The notes beneath the pieces were generated by a model. The model did no database searches. It had not been told where the DNA came from and saw only the letters and a list, made by a program, of their open reading frames with translations. Below are positions 45,108-57,600 of a DNA stretch of 64,000 bases, piece after piece (position 1 is the stretch's first letter; every line of letters starts with the position of its first letter). A program made the translations under genes and the position numbers. Source of the DNA: Oscheius sp. JU75. Its lineage: Eukaryota; Nematoda; Chromadorea; Rhabditida; Rhabditidae. The DNA lies in the NCBI GenBank assembly GCA_037178855.1, contig JASJZC010000007.1, positions 9,114,001 through 9,178,000 on the forward strand. Direction: 5' to 3'.

Positions 45108-45323
45108 CTACGGTGGAATAGGACGGGAGGCTCGTAGGTGAAGGAAGTGTCGACCAAGCTGATGAGTGGGGTGCTGAGCAGAGGTGACAGTGCTCGTCGG
45201 CTGGCAAACAGGCCTCCTCAATTTGTTCATGACGCGAATTGGCTGGAGCATCTTCATAGCCGGATTCATAGATAGCTGAGAAGGCTTTCGGATACCAGAA
45301 GGAGGGTCGACTGACGGCCTCAT
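45108..45323 (-). CDS. Possible first exon or 71-aa protein
   Basis: The ATG at 45323 lies one nt behind tatttttttgtag, the pattern seen at well-supported gene starts here. The frame (MRPSVDPPSGIRKPSQL, basic and Pro-rich) is open for 71 codons to a TAG. It could be a 5' exon of a longer gene, possibly the 43-kb gene, but no join is demonstrated. Confidence 0.3.
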   Translation of the reverse strand: MRPSVDPPSGIRKPSQLSMNPAMKMLQPIRVMNKLRRPVCQPTSTVTSAQHPTHQLGRHFLHLRASRPIPP

Positions 45324-46715
45324 TCTACAAAAAAATAAAAATAGGAAAGACTAACGTCCGATTGAGAGAGATAGTCTGTAGTCGGCTTCAGGAAAAAGTG
45401 ACAATGAGAAGTTTCGTTGTAATACTGTAACATATAGGTAATTGTCAGACAACTGCAGGGTATTGAAAAATCTCGCATCCCTAATTATTTCGGGTCCAAG
45501 AGACGTCTAATCCTGTGAATTTTGATTAAACCAAATAGACCTGTAGTTGCACAAAAAAAACTCTCGAATAAGCCAAACTCGGCGTAAGCAACTTCAAAGA
45601 CGTGGAATTCCTTCATTTCGATTCTTGGTAATTCATAGCCATCAATCTAGGATTTCGAGCCTGGAAATATGTTGTTGAGCCATCTCAGCGTCTATTTCGA
45701 CGCTCTACAAAGCACAAAAATGTGCCACAGTCAAACTGTTTTCAGTGTTGTCCAGAGCTGTGTTCGGAGAAATCTTTTTGAGTTAAAGACAGTCTACAAT
45801 TGATCAGCATAGACTGTCATCGTTCAAGACATTCACTTATTGTCGACAGCTGTTCTCAGTATTCATGTTGTGAAACTCTGTCAATGTCAGAGCATCTGGC
45901 TGTAGCTTCGTAGCCTCTTTCAGCTGGGAATACTTGCGGGAAGGTAGGAGCACGATATCCGATCAATATATGGTCATGAAGTTGCAATTTCGGAGCATCT
46001 GCCCGCATCTCATGGAAATGTTGGGAAAGAATCGATTACTTCTTGCCCCGTTTCTATACTTGAAATGGTGCTTAAAGTTGTCTTTAACGGACTGTAAGCA
46101 TACACCATAGGTCAAGATATTGTAGTTCACGTTGGTTGTCATGAATTGGGCAGTTGAACTGAAATTGATATTCTTTGCAGCGACCGGTTTTGAATCAATG
46201 CAGTTATGTTGAAGTTGATAAAGATAAGATTGTTTTGTACTATATTCGTTTGGTCATTAGCTTTTTTGTGGATCACTGTACTTTTCACTGTTATCTTTTA
46301 CCACTTTTACTTCGACCTGTGGAACATTCCTCTGAATATACGAGGCGTGAATTCTATCTCATTTTTCTAGGAAAGTTTTATAGTCTTTATATTAGAACCC
46401 GGATCTTTAAAAATGTCTGTGTCTCTGTCAGAGTGCATGTGATCTCCTTCTCAGTTAATCCATCCTCTCCCTTTCGTTGTCTCCGCCTGAAATCTTCGTG
46501 AACCCTCACCAGCACTAGAGCGATTCAGTGTTTTTCTCGCCATAAGGTTCAGTTGTGTTCCAGTTCGGTTGACAAATCACACTCTCGAAGTGAAATCCGC
46601 TCAGTTCACCGAGGTTAAACTCTGCTGCCATTCAGCACTTTCGAGCGACAGAAAGTCGCTCCGCCCAGAGCCGTCCGACCTAGGGTCGACTGGGGCGGGG
46701 ACACGATTCAAAGTG
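45324..46715. other. Intergenic region before the BPI-type gene
   Basis: No gene is seen. A plus-strand frame at 46175-46501 (108 codons) is hydrophobic but of uniform AT-rich composition and lacks splice or start context. Confidence 0.5.
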
Positions 46716-49700
46716 ATGCGCCTTTCCGTCTGTCTCCTACTGGTTAGTTGCTTTCTCTTCCAGAAAATCCTATTAATATATCCCACTAGAGAGAGGAACC
46801 CAGTTCTACGAGAGGGTGTTAACCTTCAGGGAAGGGAAAGTCGAGAAAACAAGGACATATCTTGTCCTCTCTCTTGATTCGCGGAAAGCTATTAGTTCAT
46901 TCCCGAGGACTGTTTCTTTTCTGTCACGCGTTGATATCGAGTCAGAGAAGAACAGGAATACCTCTGAACGGCCTCTGACTCATAGTAGCAGCATTAACAT
47001 TAAAAATTTCAGGCGACAGCAACAGCACAAATCCGTCCAGGAGTTCGAATACGTCTAAATAAGGGTGTCTTTGAACAGGCATCCTCCATAGTCGGTGGGT
47101 TGCTTCAAATTAAGTACACGGTTTTTTCTTCCTCCCCTTTACCGAGATTCCTTTCAGTCTTAAAGCGAGGCTGGACCATTGATCGCTCCAACCAAAGTCG
47201 CCATGTTTCTCTGCCGTAATCCGCGCAGTGTTCTGAGCTGGTTCCCAATTGTGAGAAAGACCAGCTGAATACTTAATCAGAAAGATGTAACTAATGAACA
47301 CGAATGAAGGAAGAACCTGCACGATTTTCTCATTGTAAAACGGCCGATTTCAGCGGGATTAGTCGAATACGAGGTACCGCGAGTCCAAATCCCTAGCTCA
47401 AGTCAATGTTTTCAAGAAGGATGCGTCCAGGTACTTTATAAATAATGGATAGATTCATAATTTGTGTTGTCAGATCCACTCCTTCCAAATGACCTCCTTT
47501 CGGCAGCCTCAATACGTCTCCTTTGAACCAGCTTCCCCAAATCGCTTTGCCATCCGCGTCTCAAATTTTGACTTCTAGTGGGTGTAATCCTGTTTTTCAT
47601 CCATCTATTTCCTTCTGTTTTCAGTGTTGCCGGAAGACTAAGCGGAACAATTCAAGTTTTGATACAGCTTCCTGTTGCTGGCAGTGTCTATGTTTCTGGT
47701 AAGGCTTCGAGTTGTTTTGACACTGCTGTTCTGTTACAGGACAAGGAATCTCCGTTCTCGCTTATCTAGATCTCCAAAAAACGCTGGATGATGAGCCATA
47801 CTTGCGGTTTTTGGAGTGTTCGATAGATAGTGGATACGTGGACACTAGAGTCGCAGACATGGGCATTTTCACAGACACAGTTAATTCCAAATATAGGGTA
47901 AAACTTTTCGTTGTTCTTTTTCTAACAAAGAGGTTTCAGTCTGTCATGTCCGATCAGTCTCGTCAACAACTGGAAGAGGCTATTTGTGCCAATATGCATC
48001 GTTTGACACAACAGCACTTTAGCTCCCGTCTCACGCGACTGCCGCGCTCCATTTCAGCCAAACAGCTGATGGATGTCATGCTGGCCGCGCATGACAGTGC
48101 TAACGGTAAGCAACCGAAGGAAGCAGTCTGAATGTGAAACGACCACTTTCATTATGGAATTCAAGCTATTTTAAATAGCAGTGATAGTGACGGACGCCTC
48201 TGTGTTTCCAGTTCCCCTAAGTGCGATTGCTCCCACTTGACTACGAAAGCTTGATCGCTACAAGTGGGGCTGTGATCACGAAAAGCCTTCCGGGTTCTGT
48301 ACTTCTGTGTATACTGGTGAAAAGCGAGCGTATATCGTTTCCCTGTTTGGATTCGGCGCGCAAATAAGAAAGACGCAGGGGAAGAGAAAATTGGGAAAAT
48401 GATAATTTTTCAACCAACTACTAATGCAAAAAAATTGAACATGTTTTTGTAGCTTTCGTCAAAGGACAAAAAGTTCTAACCCATGTGAGAATCAAACCTG
48501 AGTCGTTTATGATTTGTATAGTCTATTTCCAACGAAGAGTGGCATTGGGTCCTGCCACGAACTCTCTCAAAAACCTATATTTCGCTATTTTAGCCATCTT
48601 TGAGGCATTTTTTCTAAGTTTTGAGCTCGCCATCAAAGTCAGAGCCTGGAAACCTACTTGACAACAAAATCTGGAGAAAAATAGAATAAATCCCTGAGAT
48701 TGAAAAAAAAACACGTTAGCTGAGCTTCATGTTCAAGTTTCGAGCTTTTTTAATGTTTTTAGCTTCGTTTTTCAGACAAACTTGTTACCAAGGAGGTTTT
48801 TTCGAAAGTAGAATTCGATAACAATGTCAAAACAAGAGAAAATTGCGGAAAACTGAAAGCAAAAAACATTTTTGTTCTTCTTCGCGCCAATATCCTTTGA
48901 ACATGTTGGTGCGAAAGCAGTTATTTCTTTAACATGCCGCTCTTCGTTGGAAATGGACCATAGACGGAGCGCTAACCGACTGCGCCATGGGGACAAAGGC
49001 CGTGTTGAATTTCGCCGGGCACATGCTCTTAATGTATTTAACCGTAGGGCTAGTGTACAAGCATTATACGCTCGCTTTAAAAGAGGGTACTCTTTAACCA
49101 AAAACGGGCAAAGTGCGTGACCGAAAAATGACAGAACCGGGAGGTTATACAGTGTGTCAAGAAAGTATAGATACCTCTGCAATTTCACCCGTTTGAATGA
49201 TTCTTTACGTTTTCAAAGTTTGTGAGCACATCAGTTCGATAGAAGACGACAGAAAACCTCCATAAAAACTTTAACATTGAGCATTTACTGTTTGGTGGCG
49301 AGATTCCAGGCGCAAACGCAAAAATCCTCTGTCAAGAAAGTATAGATACTTTCTCAAAACCCTAAGTATCTTGTTTCGAAAATGGCTAATATTGTAGACA
49401 AAAACTCAAAATGGATCCATCAATACAGCTGCATCATCCAAACGTCAAAAAAGTTTGGTTTCGAGCACTTTGAAAAAAGTCATTTTGTACTGAAAATCGT
49501 GATTACCTCGGTCTATAGTCGATTGCTCCGTGGGATTGCAAGCAATCAACTCCAAAATTTTGTGGAAGATACGTGATATTATAGGTGACAAAGGCCCAGA
49601 ACTTGGTCTTGTTCAGAGGCAAAACCGTTCTGCTACAGATGTTTTATTTTTGCGGACTCGTATCAAGTCAAAATTAGTATTGAAAATGGGATCTCAATAT

Positions 49701-52525
49701 ACGAACGTGTATAGAGGGAAGGGATTTAACATTTTGAAGAACTAAGTTCTGGGCCTTTGTCACCTATAATATCACGTATCTTCCACAAAATTTTGGAGTT
49801 GATTGCTTGCAATCCCACGGAGCAATCGACTATAGACCGAGGTAATCACGATTTTCAGTACAAAATGACTTTTTTCAAAGTGCTCGAAACCAAACTTTTT
49901 TGACGTTTGGATGATGCAGCTGTATTGATGGATCCATTTTGAGTTTTTGTCTACAATATTAGCCATTTTCGAAACAAGATACTTAGGGTTTTGAGAAAGT
50001 ATCTATACTTTCTTGACAGAGGATTTTTGCGTTTGCGCCTGGAATCTCGCCACCAAACAGTAAATGCTCAATGTTAAAGTTTTTATGGAGGTTTTCTGTC
50101 GTCTTCTATCGAACTGATATGCTCACAAACTTTGAAAACGTAAAGAATCATTCAAACGGGTGAAATTGCAGAGGTATCTATACTTTCTTGACACACTGTA
50201 GTAGTACTTTGTCTTCATTCCAAGATAAAGTGTGCTGTCTACAGTACTGCAACCGTAAATCACGTACCAAATTTACCTTTTTGATATTAACATCAGACAA
50301 AATGTTTGCGTGACTACCAACAGAGTAACCTTCGACCACTTAGGACGTATCCATATGAATTTGGGTTCTGTATGTTACTTTCCAATAAAATCCTAACAAA
50401 CAGAGACATGTCATGTTTGGAATTTTGATGAGACAAGTTTGGCTGATGGCAATTAGGGCTTCAGACAGACACACACACATACAGCCTTTTGGGCAAATCG
50501 AACAAGATTATGTATTTCAGGACCAAGAGTGAAAAGAGCTCCTTCCATCGACTATTACGACGACGTGGACGACAAGAAAAGCAAACCGAAACTCCCTTCC
50601 AAACCTCTGTCTGCTGGTCCAATCAAGAAGATCAAGTTCACGTCTCATGATATCAACAACTTTTTCAATGTGGTATGCTTTAGCTACATATTGTGTCTAT
50701 ATACTTTTTAAGAATCGGCTTGCACACATTTTGGTTGACACTACCCTCATGGATGCGTATGCTACAAGCAACGATTTCACAATTGGAATGGCTGGTCATG
50801 TTACAAGTCTGAAGTCACGTGAGGGCATTCACATTATCACAATTCTGTGTCGTTTTCAGCCGGTGCTTATCCATCCGAGGCGCCTTTTCCTTTCCGGGTG
50901 CCGGCCAATGAACAACGCAGACAGGTTGAGGTCGTCATCTCTAATCACACTCTGAACAGCTTGTTATGGCAGGCTCACAGGTACAGTAATCTGGTTTATT
51001 CTGGGACCCAAAAGCATTGGCTTGCTGCATTAAATAGTATCGTCTTTCTGTCCGGGCTGTTTGTCCAATAAGCCTGACCTTGGAAAATGTGAACTGCCAC
51101 AGCGCTTTGACCCTAAAACCAGTATGAGACGTCCGGACTTGACGTCATTCGGGTCTAAAGTTTGCAGAAAAAGGACAAGGCTCCAACACTTCAGCAACAA
51201 TTTTGACATGCGCAACTCTTAACAACTATTGGAAGTAGCCTTCAAGAATGGGTTCGCCACGGGTTTTCTTAAGCCTGTCTGGGGTGGGGGGTCAGTTGTA
51301 ACATCCGATCTGTGTGAAGTGAAAAAGCTGAGTCGGTAAAGTCGTAAACAGGAAGACGGTGTGAAAAAAAATCACGTGTGTTTCAGGACTAATTCGCTGC
51401 TGTTCCATGTTGACTCGAGAACACCGGGCGTCGGCAATGTTTTGAAGACAACCTGTTCCGTTGATGAAGTCTGTTTATCGGATCAAATTGAGGAGGTAAG
51501 TAAGTGGTGATCGTTCAACATAAGAAGTCTTGAACTGTTTTCTTTTGTCACACATTGAACAAGAGAATCCTTTTGGGGATCAAGATATTTCTTAGAACAG
51601 CTAGAGACAAAGTAGCAGAGCATCCGATGCGAGTTTAAGAAGAGTCATTATTGACGCCTCGAAAATTTCTAATCATATCTTAGGCTAAGTCGATTGGAAA
51701 ATCTCCTATCGGCTGTCTATCAAAAACAAAAGTTAATGAAAAGAGTATCACAAAGTGTAGGATTACGACTACTATCAAGCCAGCTTGCAGTTGTTTTTGA
51801 ACTGGTAGATGAATGTAATAGGTTGTCAAGACTCAAACGAGACAAAATAAGACGAAATGAAACGAGAAGGGGCAGTGAAAGTTGACATATGCATCTGCAA
51901 AAACTGAAAAACGAAAGTTAAATTTCAGGTTGGTACCACTTACCCCGGCAAAAGTCTAGAGCTTATCATCAGAACCACAAGAGCACCTTCAGTAACAATC
52001 CGTCAAGGTTCGTGACGTAACTTTGTAAACAACTTTTTCCTTCAGACCAGATGACCCTTGACATCGGCGCTCGTTGTCTCTTTTTCCTGGAAGGGACAAG
52101 GCAAAAGGTTGGTGTTGTGCCCTTCTATGCTGTAGTTTCTGTCCGGCTGAAGACGGTCGGAAGCACAGTGAAAGGTATGCGATCCTATTGCGAAACGATT
52201 CCCCTCTTTTTCTAGGCAGTATGACAATTGACAGACTGACCTTGGAACGCGACGTGGATTTCTTCAAACTGTCAGTCAATGATCTGGACGGTTTTCGTTC
52301 ATCTGTGCAAATAGCACTCGAAAAAATGGCCAACTCTGTGTTGCATGAGGGAATACCGCTAGCGACGCATAAATTACGGTAATCTGGATATTTTAAACGG
52401 TCACTAATCAAAATAGGTTACCTCTACGCTTGTCGGCTGCTCATCTTGCCTTGCTCAACGACGTCCTTCTGCTACAAGCCAATGTTGATCTGTACAACTC
52501 ATTGTATTCAGAATCTCGAAAGTAG
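46716..52525 (+). CDS. Secreted BPI/LBP/CETP-type lipid-binding protein
   Basis: Predicted extracellular protein of the bactericidal/permeability-increasing fold, a two-barrel hydrophobic pocket for phospholipids or lipopolysaccharide. About 14 exons. Exon 1 encodes the signal peptide, MRLSVCLLLATATA when spliced to 47013. N-terminal barrel: QIRPGVRIRLNKGVFEQASS, then GLVEYEVPRVQIP, QCFQEGCVQ, PNRFAIRVSNFDF, RLSGTIQVLIQLPVAGSVYV. The linker holds SRLTRLPRSISAKQLMDVML and a basic/acidic segment (RVKRAPSIDYYDDVDDKKSK). C-terminal barrel: ITFTSHDINNFF-like segment, NHTLNSLLWQAHR, FHVDSRTPGVGNVLK, LDIGARCLFFLEGTRQK, LKTVGSTVKGSM, ending in the family LRLSAAHLALLNDVLLLQAN. Two Cys near the middle could form the conserved BPI disulphide. 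The 2.4-kb intron at 48107-50520 carries a foldback transposon. Polyadenylation signal near 52590. Confidence 0.88.
48481..48999 (-). other. Two tRNA-like halves flanking a 400-bp insert
   Basis: Minus strand: 48960-48999 reads CCCCATGGCGCAGTCGGTTA, a good tRNA 5' end with A box; 48481-48530 reads GGTTTGATTCTCACATGGG, a B box with an acceptor-like end. The inner edges carry a 24-nt inverted repeat (ATTTCCAACGAAGAG core; 48522-48545 against 48934-48957) with two mismatches. This looks like a tRNA-like sequence split by an insertion with terminal inverted repeats, or two oppositely arranged retroposon copies. Confidence 0.4.
49150..50198. mobile_element. Tc1/mariner-type foldback MITE in a BPI intron
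   Basis: Flanked by TA on both sides (49148-49149; 50199-50200), the Tc1/mariner target. Begins CAGTGTGTCAAGAAAG and ends with its reverse complement. Arms are 49150-49604 and 49744-50198, each 455 bp, nearly identical as reverse complements; I noticed one difference (near 49230). A second internal copy of tgtcaagaaagtatagata lies near 49332, so each arm has an IR/DR-style subterminal repeat. The 139-bp centre shows no transposase. High arm identity implies recent insertion or gene conversion. Non-autonomous. Confidence 0.93.
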
Positions 52526-52922
52526 ACATATCGGGTCCGTATCCGACCGGGTGCCAACGGGTAGATTCAAAGTTTATTATGCACGAGAAATAAAGTGATT
52601 CATGAGTTGGTATCAGAGTCGTCTCATAAACTAGCTTAGCATTGGCATAACGGTGGATATACCCCTACTATCATAGCTTGTTTACATTTCTTTTTCTGCC
52701 ACTTTTACAGGAAGCACTTCCCGACGTTCTACCCACTGAGCTACCGGCCCGCAATGAACGGCTGCCGTGTTAGTGACCAGGTCTTGGCCGCACAGGACTC
52801 CGTGTCAGAAGCCACAGATTGGCTACCTAGAAACCCTACAAAGTGCTCATAACAGACTCAGGTCGAGCAGACGTTGTCTGACTCATGCAAAGACTATCAA
52901 GCATAGTTCTAACAAGGATTAC
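52526..52922. other. BPI 3' UTR and flank with tRNA-like fragment
   Basis: Contains aataaa near 52590 and, on the minus strand at 52711-52752, GGTAGCTCAGTGGGTAGAAC, an A-box-like tRNA 5' part without a B box. Confidence 0.45.
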
Positions 52923-53577
52923 CAGAATTTGTGCCACAAGGTGTAAAAGTGAACAGTGCTAACTATCTTACCCTTCTTCGTACCAAAATTTTGCCCTGGG
53001 CTCAAACACACTTTCAAAACAAGCCGTGGACATACCAGCAGGACTCGGCTCCCGCTCACAAAGCTCGTGTTGTTCAAGGCTTCTGTCGCTAGAACTTCAC
53101 AGGCTTCTTCTCAGCTCAAGAGTGACCATCCAAATTTTCTGATCTTAATCCACTTGACTACAGCATCTGGTCGGTCTTGGAAGCCAAAGCCTGCTTAAAG
53201 CCCCATCCAACGCTTCAATCGCTGAAAGATGCCCTCCAAAAAGTTAGGGATGAGCTCGATGGACAGTACCTGGCGCCACAATGGATGCTTTCCCGAAGCG
53301 TCCATTGCATGGATGCGAATGGTGGATATATTGTAATCCAAATTGAATGACTGGAAGATGATGGCGGTTAATAGGAACCTCAGCTGGGCCGAAAGGATTA
53401 CAAACATGGAACCGAGCAGATGGGCAAAGAAGATCACAGAGTGGTATCCGAAGGGTCCTACATGGTAGAGAAACTCGAATATGGAATGGTCTACTTTCAG
53501 AAACGCTCTTATCAAGAACAATAGACTTGATTAAGCGAATAAATAGTAATAATTATTATTATTATGCGTCACCCTGT
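52923..53577 (+). pseudogene. Decayed mariner-type transposase, copy 1
   Basis: C-terminal part of a mariner/Tc1 transposase: FVPQGVKVNSANYL, TYQQDSAPAHKARVVQ (second catalytic Asp kept), then SDLNPLDYSIWSVLEAK and a C-terminal helical region to about 53350. In-frame stops and a changed PPSSPDLNP region (PSKFSDLNP) make it inactive. An end-like sequence gtcaccctgta closes it at about 53577. No intact left end was found. Confidence 0.8.
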
Positions 53578-53889
53578 ACACTAACGCTAAAACTTGAAAT
53601 CTCTGTAACTTTGCTCGGAGTAGAAGAAACTCTACTATTTTTGTATATTCTTTATACAGCTCAAAATTCTCTACAAAATGGCACTTTACACAATGTTTGG
53701 ACGCAGGACGGAATCCGAAGAGAGATGAGGAGTCAGTACAGCTGTCCTCTTGCATATGCGATGATTATCAGTACGAACATTTCCAAATTCTGTTCCTACC
53801 ACCTTGTGCAACTATTGTTCTGTTTTCTCAAACCTATTTCATTCGTCCAACTAAACTTCGCAATACTTCTTTTCGTCACGTTGCGGAGC

Positions 53890-54456
53890 CCACTCCACGA
53901 AAGACGCCTCTCATCTTTGTTCCTCAAGGCGTCAAAGTCAATGCTGCCAATTATTTGGATCTTCTGAAGACACACCTCCTTCCCTGGGCCAAAAAACACT
54001 TCAAACAGCGAAAATGGACATTTCAACCACAAGGAGCTCCTACTCACAAGGCTCGTGTTGTGCAAGTTTGGTGCAAAAGCAAATTTCCGGATGTGATCGC
54101 TTTCAGCGAGTGGCCTCCAAGCTCACCGGACCTCAATCCAATGGACTTCTCAGTTTGGAGTCTGCAGTAAACGTCTGCAAAACACCACACAAGAATGTAC
54201 ATCGATTCCCTGAAAGCAGCTCTTGAATAAGCATGGGATGAACTGGATGCCACCTATCTGGGCGACACCGTCAACGCCTTCCCCAAGCGACCTAAAGCAT
54301 GCCTCGATGCCGATGGAGGAAGATTCGAATCTTAATGTTGTTTTTTGTGCAAAAACAATCAATAAATAGTTGTTGAATGCTCGTTTGTCAAAAACTATTT
54401 TTAACCGTTAGATACGGTGTTTTTCCTGAGTTGCTATAATTTTGGCGCACCCTGTA
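53890..54456 (+). pseudogene. Decayed mariner-type transposase, copy 2
   Basis: Related to copy 1: TPLIFVPQGVKVNAANYLDL, then HKARVVQVWCKSKFPDVI and WPPSSPDLNPMDFSVW, followed by a stop and a degraded tail. The catalytic segment reads QPQGAPTH where QQDGAPAH is expected, so the second Asp is lost. The right end ggcgcaccctgta (to about 54456) resembles the copy 1 end. The 5' half is not recognisable. Confidence 0.8.
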
Positions 54457-54632
54457 TTCTCTCGATTCGTGAGTGAGCCAAACTTTATATTGCTCCCGTA
54501 TTTTGTTCTTGAATGGGTATTGGTTTCCTTAGGACCAACATTAACGAGAGTAAAACAAGAATTTTATTCAACACCTAACAGTTCCTTGGCATGAAAACAG
54601 TAAGTGAAATGTTCTCGTTGAGCGCGGAATGA

Positions 54633-57600
54633 TCAGATCATAAGATTGTTGGGGGTTTCGGCCCCGAAGCGGAAGCTTTTCCTTTCGGACATTGGTCGCG
54701 GTGAGCAAGCGGAGCTGACTTGCGTAGAGACCAGAATCTGAAATGATTGTCAATGTTCGGCTCAGACGAATCTCTATACCTTTGATTCTTTCTTCTTCGG
54801 ATTGTCATATATTATGCAAACCAGATAGAGGGCATTCAGTGCGAACTGGAAAAGGATGAGGAATATTAAGAGACGTCTATCAAACCTGAGCAAAGTACAG
54901 GACCTGTGACACATTTTCTACATAGCCAATAACCTCCATGTTCAAGGACACGTATTCTTCCTGAGAAATAACCGTCAGATACAAACGAAGCAGATAGTTT
55001 GGTAGATTCATGCTTAGGTCGAAGATGGTTATGAGAAGACATCTTCTGAGAACTTTGATCTGTTGAGCACGTTTCCTCGACCTGAAAATGAACTTTTTAG
55101 ATCCCTGTACGAGAAAACAGCATGTTTCCTCATTAGCTCCCTTTTAGACGCTTGATTGCAAGGTTATTCTGATGATCACGGTCAGATTCGCGGCTCGGGA
55201 CGGAAAATAGCGAAAGTATAGTTTTGGCCAAATTTTAGGGAATCCAAGAAGGTGATACTGTACAATCGCGAGTAGATTCTCGCCTGTATTGTTTCAGCGG
55301 AAGCCCTCCCGTATCGTCTTGACGATATTTTTTTTTTCAAAGTTTTGCTCGGCAACCTTTCCGATAGCCTAATAGAATTTACCCATACAGTCTCGATGGC
55401 ACAGGTCTCTCCTTAACTGTCTCGATTTCCAGGAACCCCTTCCACGTGTTTTTCCACCTCTAATTCCCCAGAAACAAAAGAGGGGCTTCTAAGGGAAATT
55501 GATAGAGTCCGCACACGAGGTGCTCCTATGTTCGGTGAGCTAATACCACCTCAGTAAGACATAAGTCAGAGAAGCTCTCCTTGCTCCTGTACCTGGAATG
55601 TAGTGTTCCCACACTGAAGCCGACGGACGACTTTTTGTGGTTAGATTGCTTCCGCGAATTGATGCTAGACTCGAAGCTGCCGAACCCTTAAGGATAAAAT
55701 TAGGCCTGTCAGTCTATGCTCACTTACTGGAGAGTTCGGCGTTTTGGGCCATTTTGGCCGAGTCGTCAGTCACGTCGCCCACTTCTCGAGTCGTCAAAGA
55801 CATTGCGTCACTATGTCCCCGATACCAAATTGCTCGACTGAGAAGTACCTGCAACCGAAGACAATTTGCGTATTATTTATGAAAACGACTAAGGTTTTCG
55901 AACAATGAGGCTATATTGGTATCATACTGTCGTGTACGCATAGTCAAAAAGATTACAGAATAGCTCAAAAATACACTCCTTCTGGTTTGTCTATCGTACA
56001 AAAGGTTTCTAAAAAGACAAAGGGACCACAGACCTCTAGTGAAGAGGAGGACTTGGAGCTAAGGTTGATAGTTTAGATTGAGGTTGACAGACAAAAATTT
56101 GCACAGCTTGCGCAGGGTACATGCTGAATTTTCTTAGACTTCTCCCTGTTCCGAAGCACTCTCTTCCTCATCATCAGTTTACCCGTCTCTGCAGACGAAT
56201 TTTCGAAGATTCTTCATATTAGCTATTGCTCCCACTCGGGTTTCCCCTTCTAGCCCCGAGGCTGGACAAGAAAAAAGGGCTCAACACTTAATGCTCTCTG
56301 AATCCTTCTGGGCCCCATTGGAATTGGAAAATCACACTCAGTGCTCTAATTAAAAAACGGGTAGCAACGAACCTTGAGGTCAAGAGCAGTTATGATGGCG
56401 ACCGGAAGAAAATAAGAAACGATGATCTCAGCAACCTGCAGTTTTTTGCTTAGACTTTCGTCAATACTGCTCATGCACGCTGAAAACAGGGTTATTATTC
56501 CTGGATTCGAGAAGCATGCCTTTGGAAGTGGGATCGTAATGAATGTCGTACAGAACCCAGGCTTCTAGTACGCCACAGATCGCTGCCAGGAGACCCTGAA
56601 AAAACAGCTTGACCTTCTTAATAACCAGGAACTGGTTGTCTCGACGATATTGACAGGATATGCTCATAATATATGAGACTCGTGGGGAGAATGCGAATTT
56701 TTTTTCAGATACTCCTAGGTCACAAATCGCCAATTAACTATTCGACCTCGACCCGGAATATGAATAGAACTAATTCCTTTTTTCACAGGCTATGTTTAAT
56801 GAGAACAGAAATGTGAAGATAGCTTTGGAAAAGTGCGCCCGTACTATCTCAACAGTCGAAGAATTGTACCGTGCCATTTTGCTTAGTTCGTGTCGGTAGA
56901 CTGTAAATTCTGTTCCAACAACCGAGAAATACCCTCAGTATTCTTTCTCTAGACCACCACAATCAGGATAATGGGATAGGATAAAGGCCTCTCTCGTTTT
57001 CTTTTGGCAGCAGGCGAATAACTTGTCTGTACCGTCTCGGTAAAAAGAAAACGACGCTTCCGTGTTGTTTGTCATGAACTAGAAGCATCATGTTCAGCCG
57101 GCTTTTATAGGCTTCAGACTTTTCCACGAACCTACAAAAATATTCCGTACTCTCAGTACTAAACTTTTAATAGCACCATGAGAACCCTTATAGCGTCATC
57201 GCGATCGTTGGGAAGCAAGCGTATGTCTGAGAGAGCCCCAATGATCATTCTCGTAATAGCCACATTGTCACAATTGCAACAAATGTAGGGAAGGGATTCC
57301 GGCGTTGGAATAATTGATAAAGAAGGCAGATTCCGGGGAATATGGCTCTTCATCATTGTTCGCACAGAAATACGACATACTATAGAAATGAGGCAGGCGC
57401 ATTATCAAGAGACATGTGGGCGGATATATTTCAGCTTCAATGTGTTTTAGGGTTCTTTTTATGAACAGATAATTGTGTCCTTTGCCTAGCCGTTTTTGCC
57501 TCTTCTCAAAGAACAAACGAGCCTTGATCAAACTTAATTTGGTGAGGCACTCTTTGGCCTTCTGGGTAAAAGGCTTTTCTTTTGAATTGTTATGTGGCGC

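Noticed and set aside
49382-49966. Identical 64-codon frames on opposite strands
   Set aside because: They are mirror images produced by the inverted arms of the transposon, not two genes.
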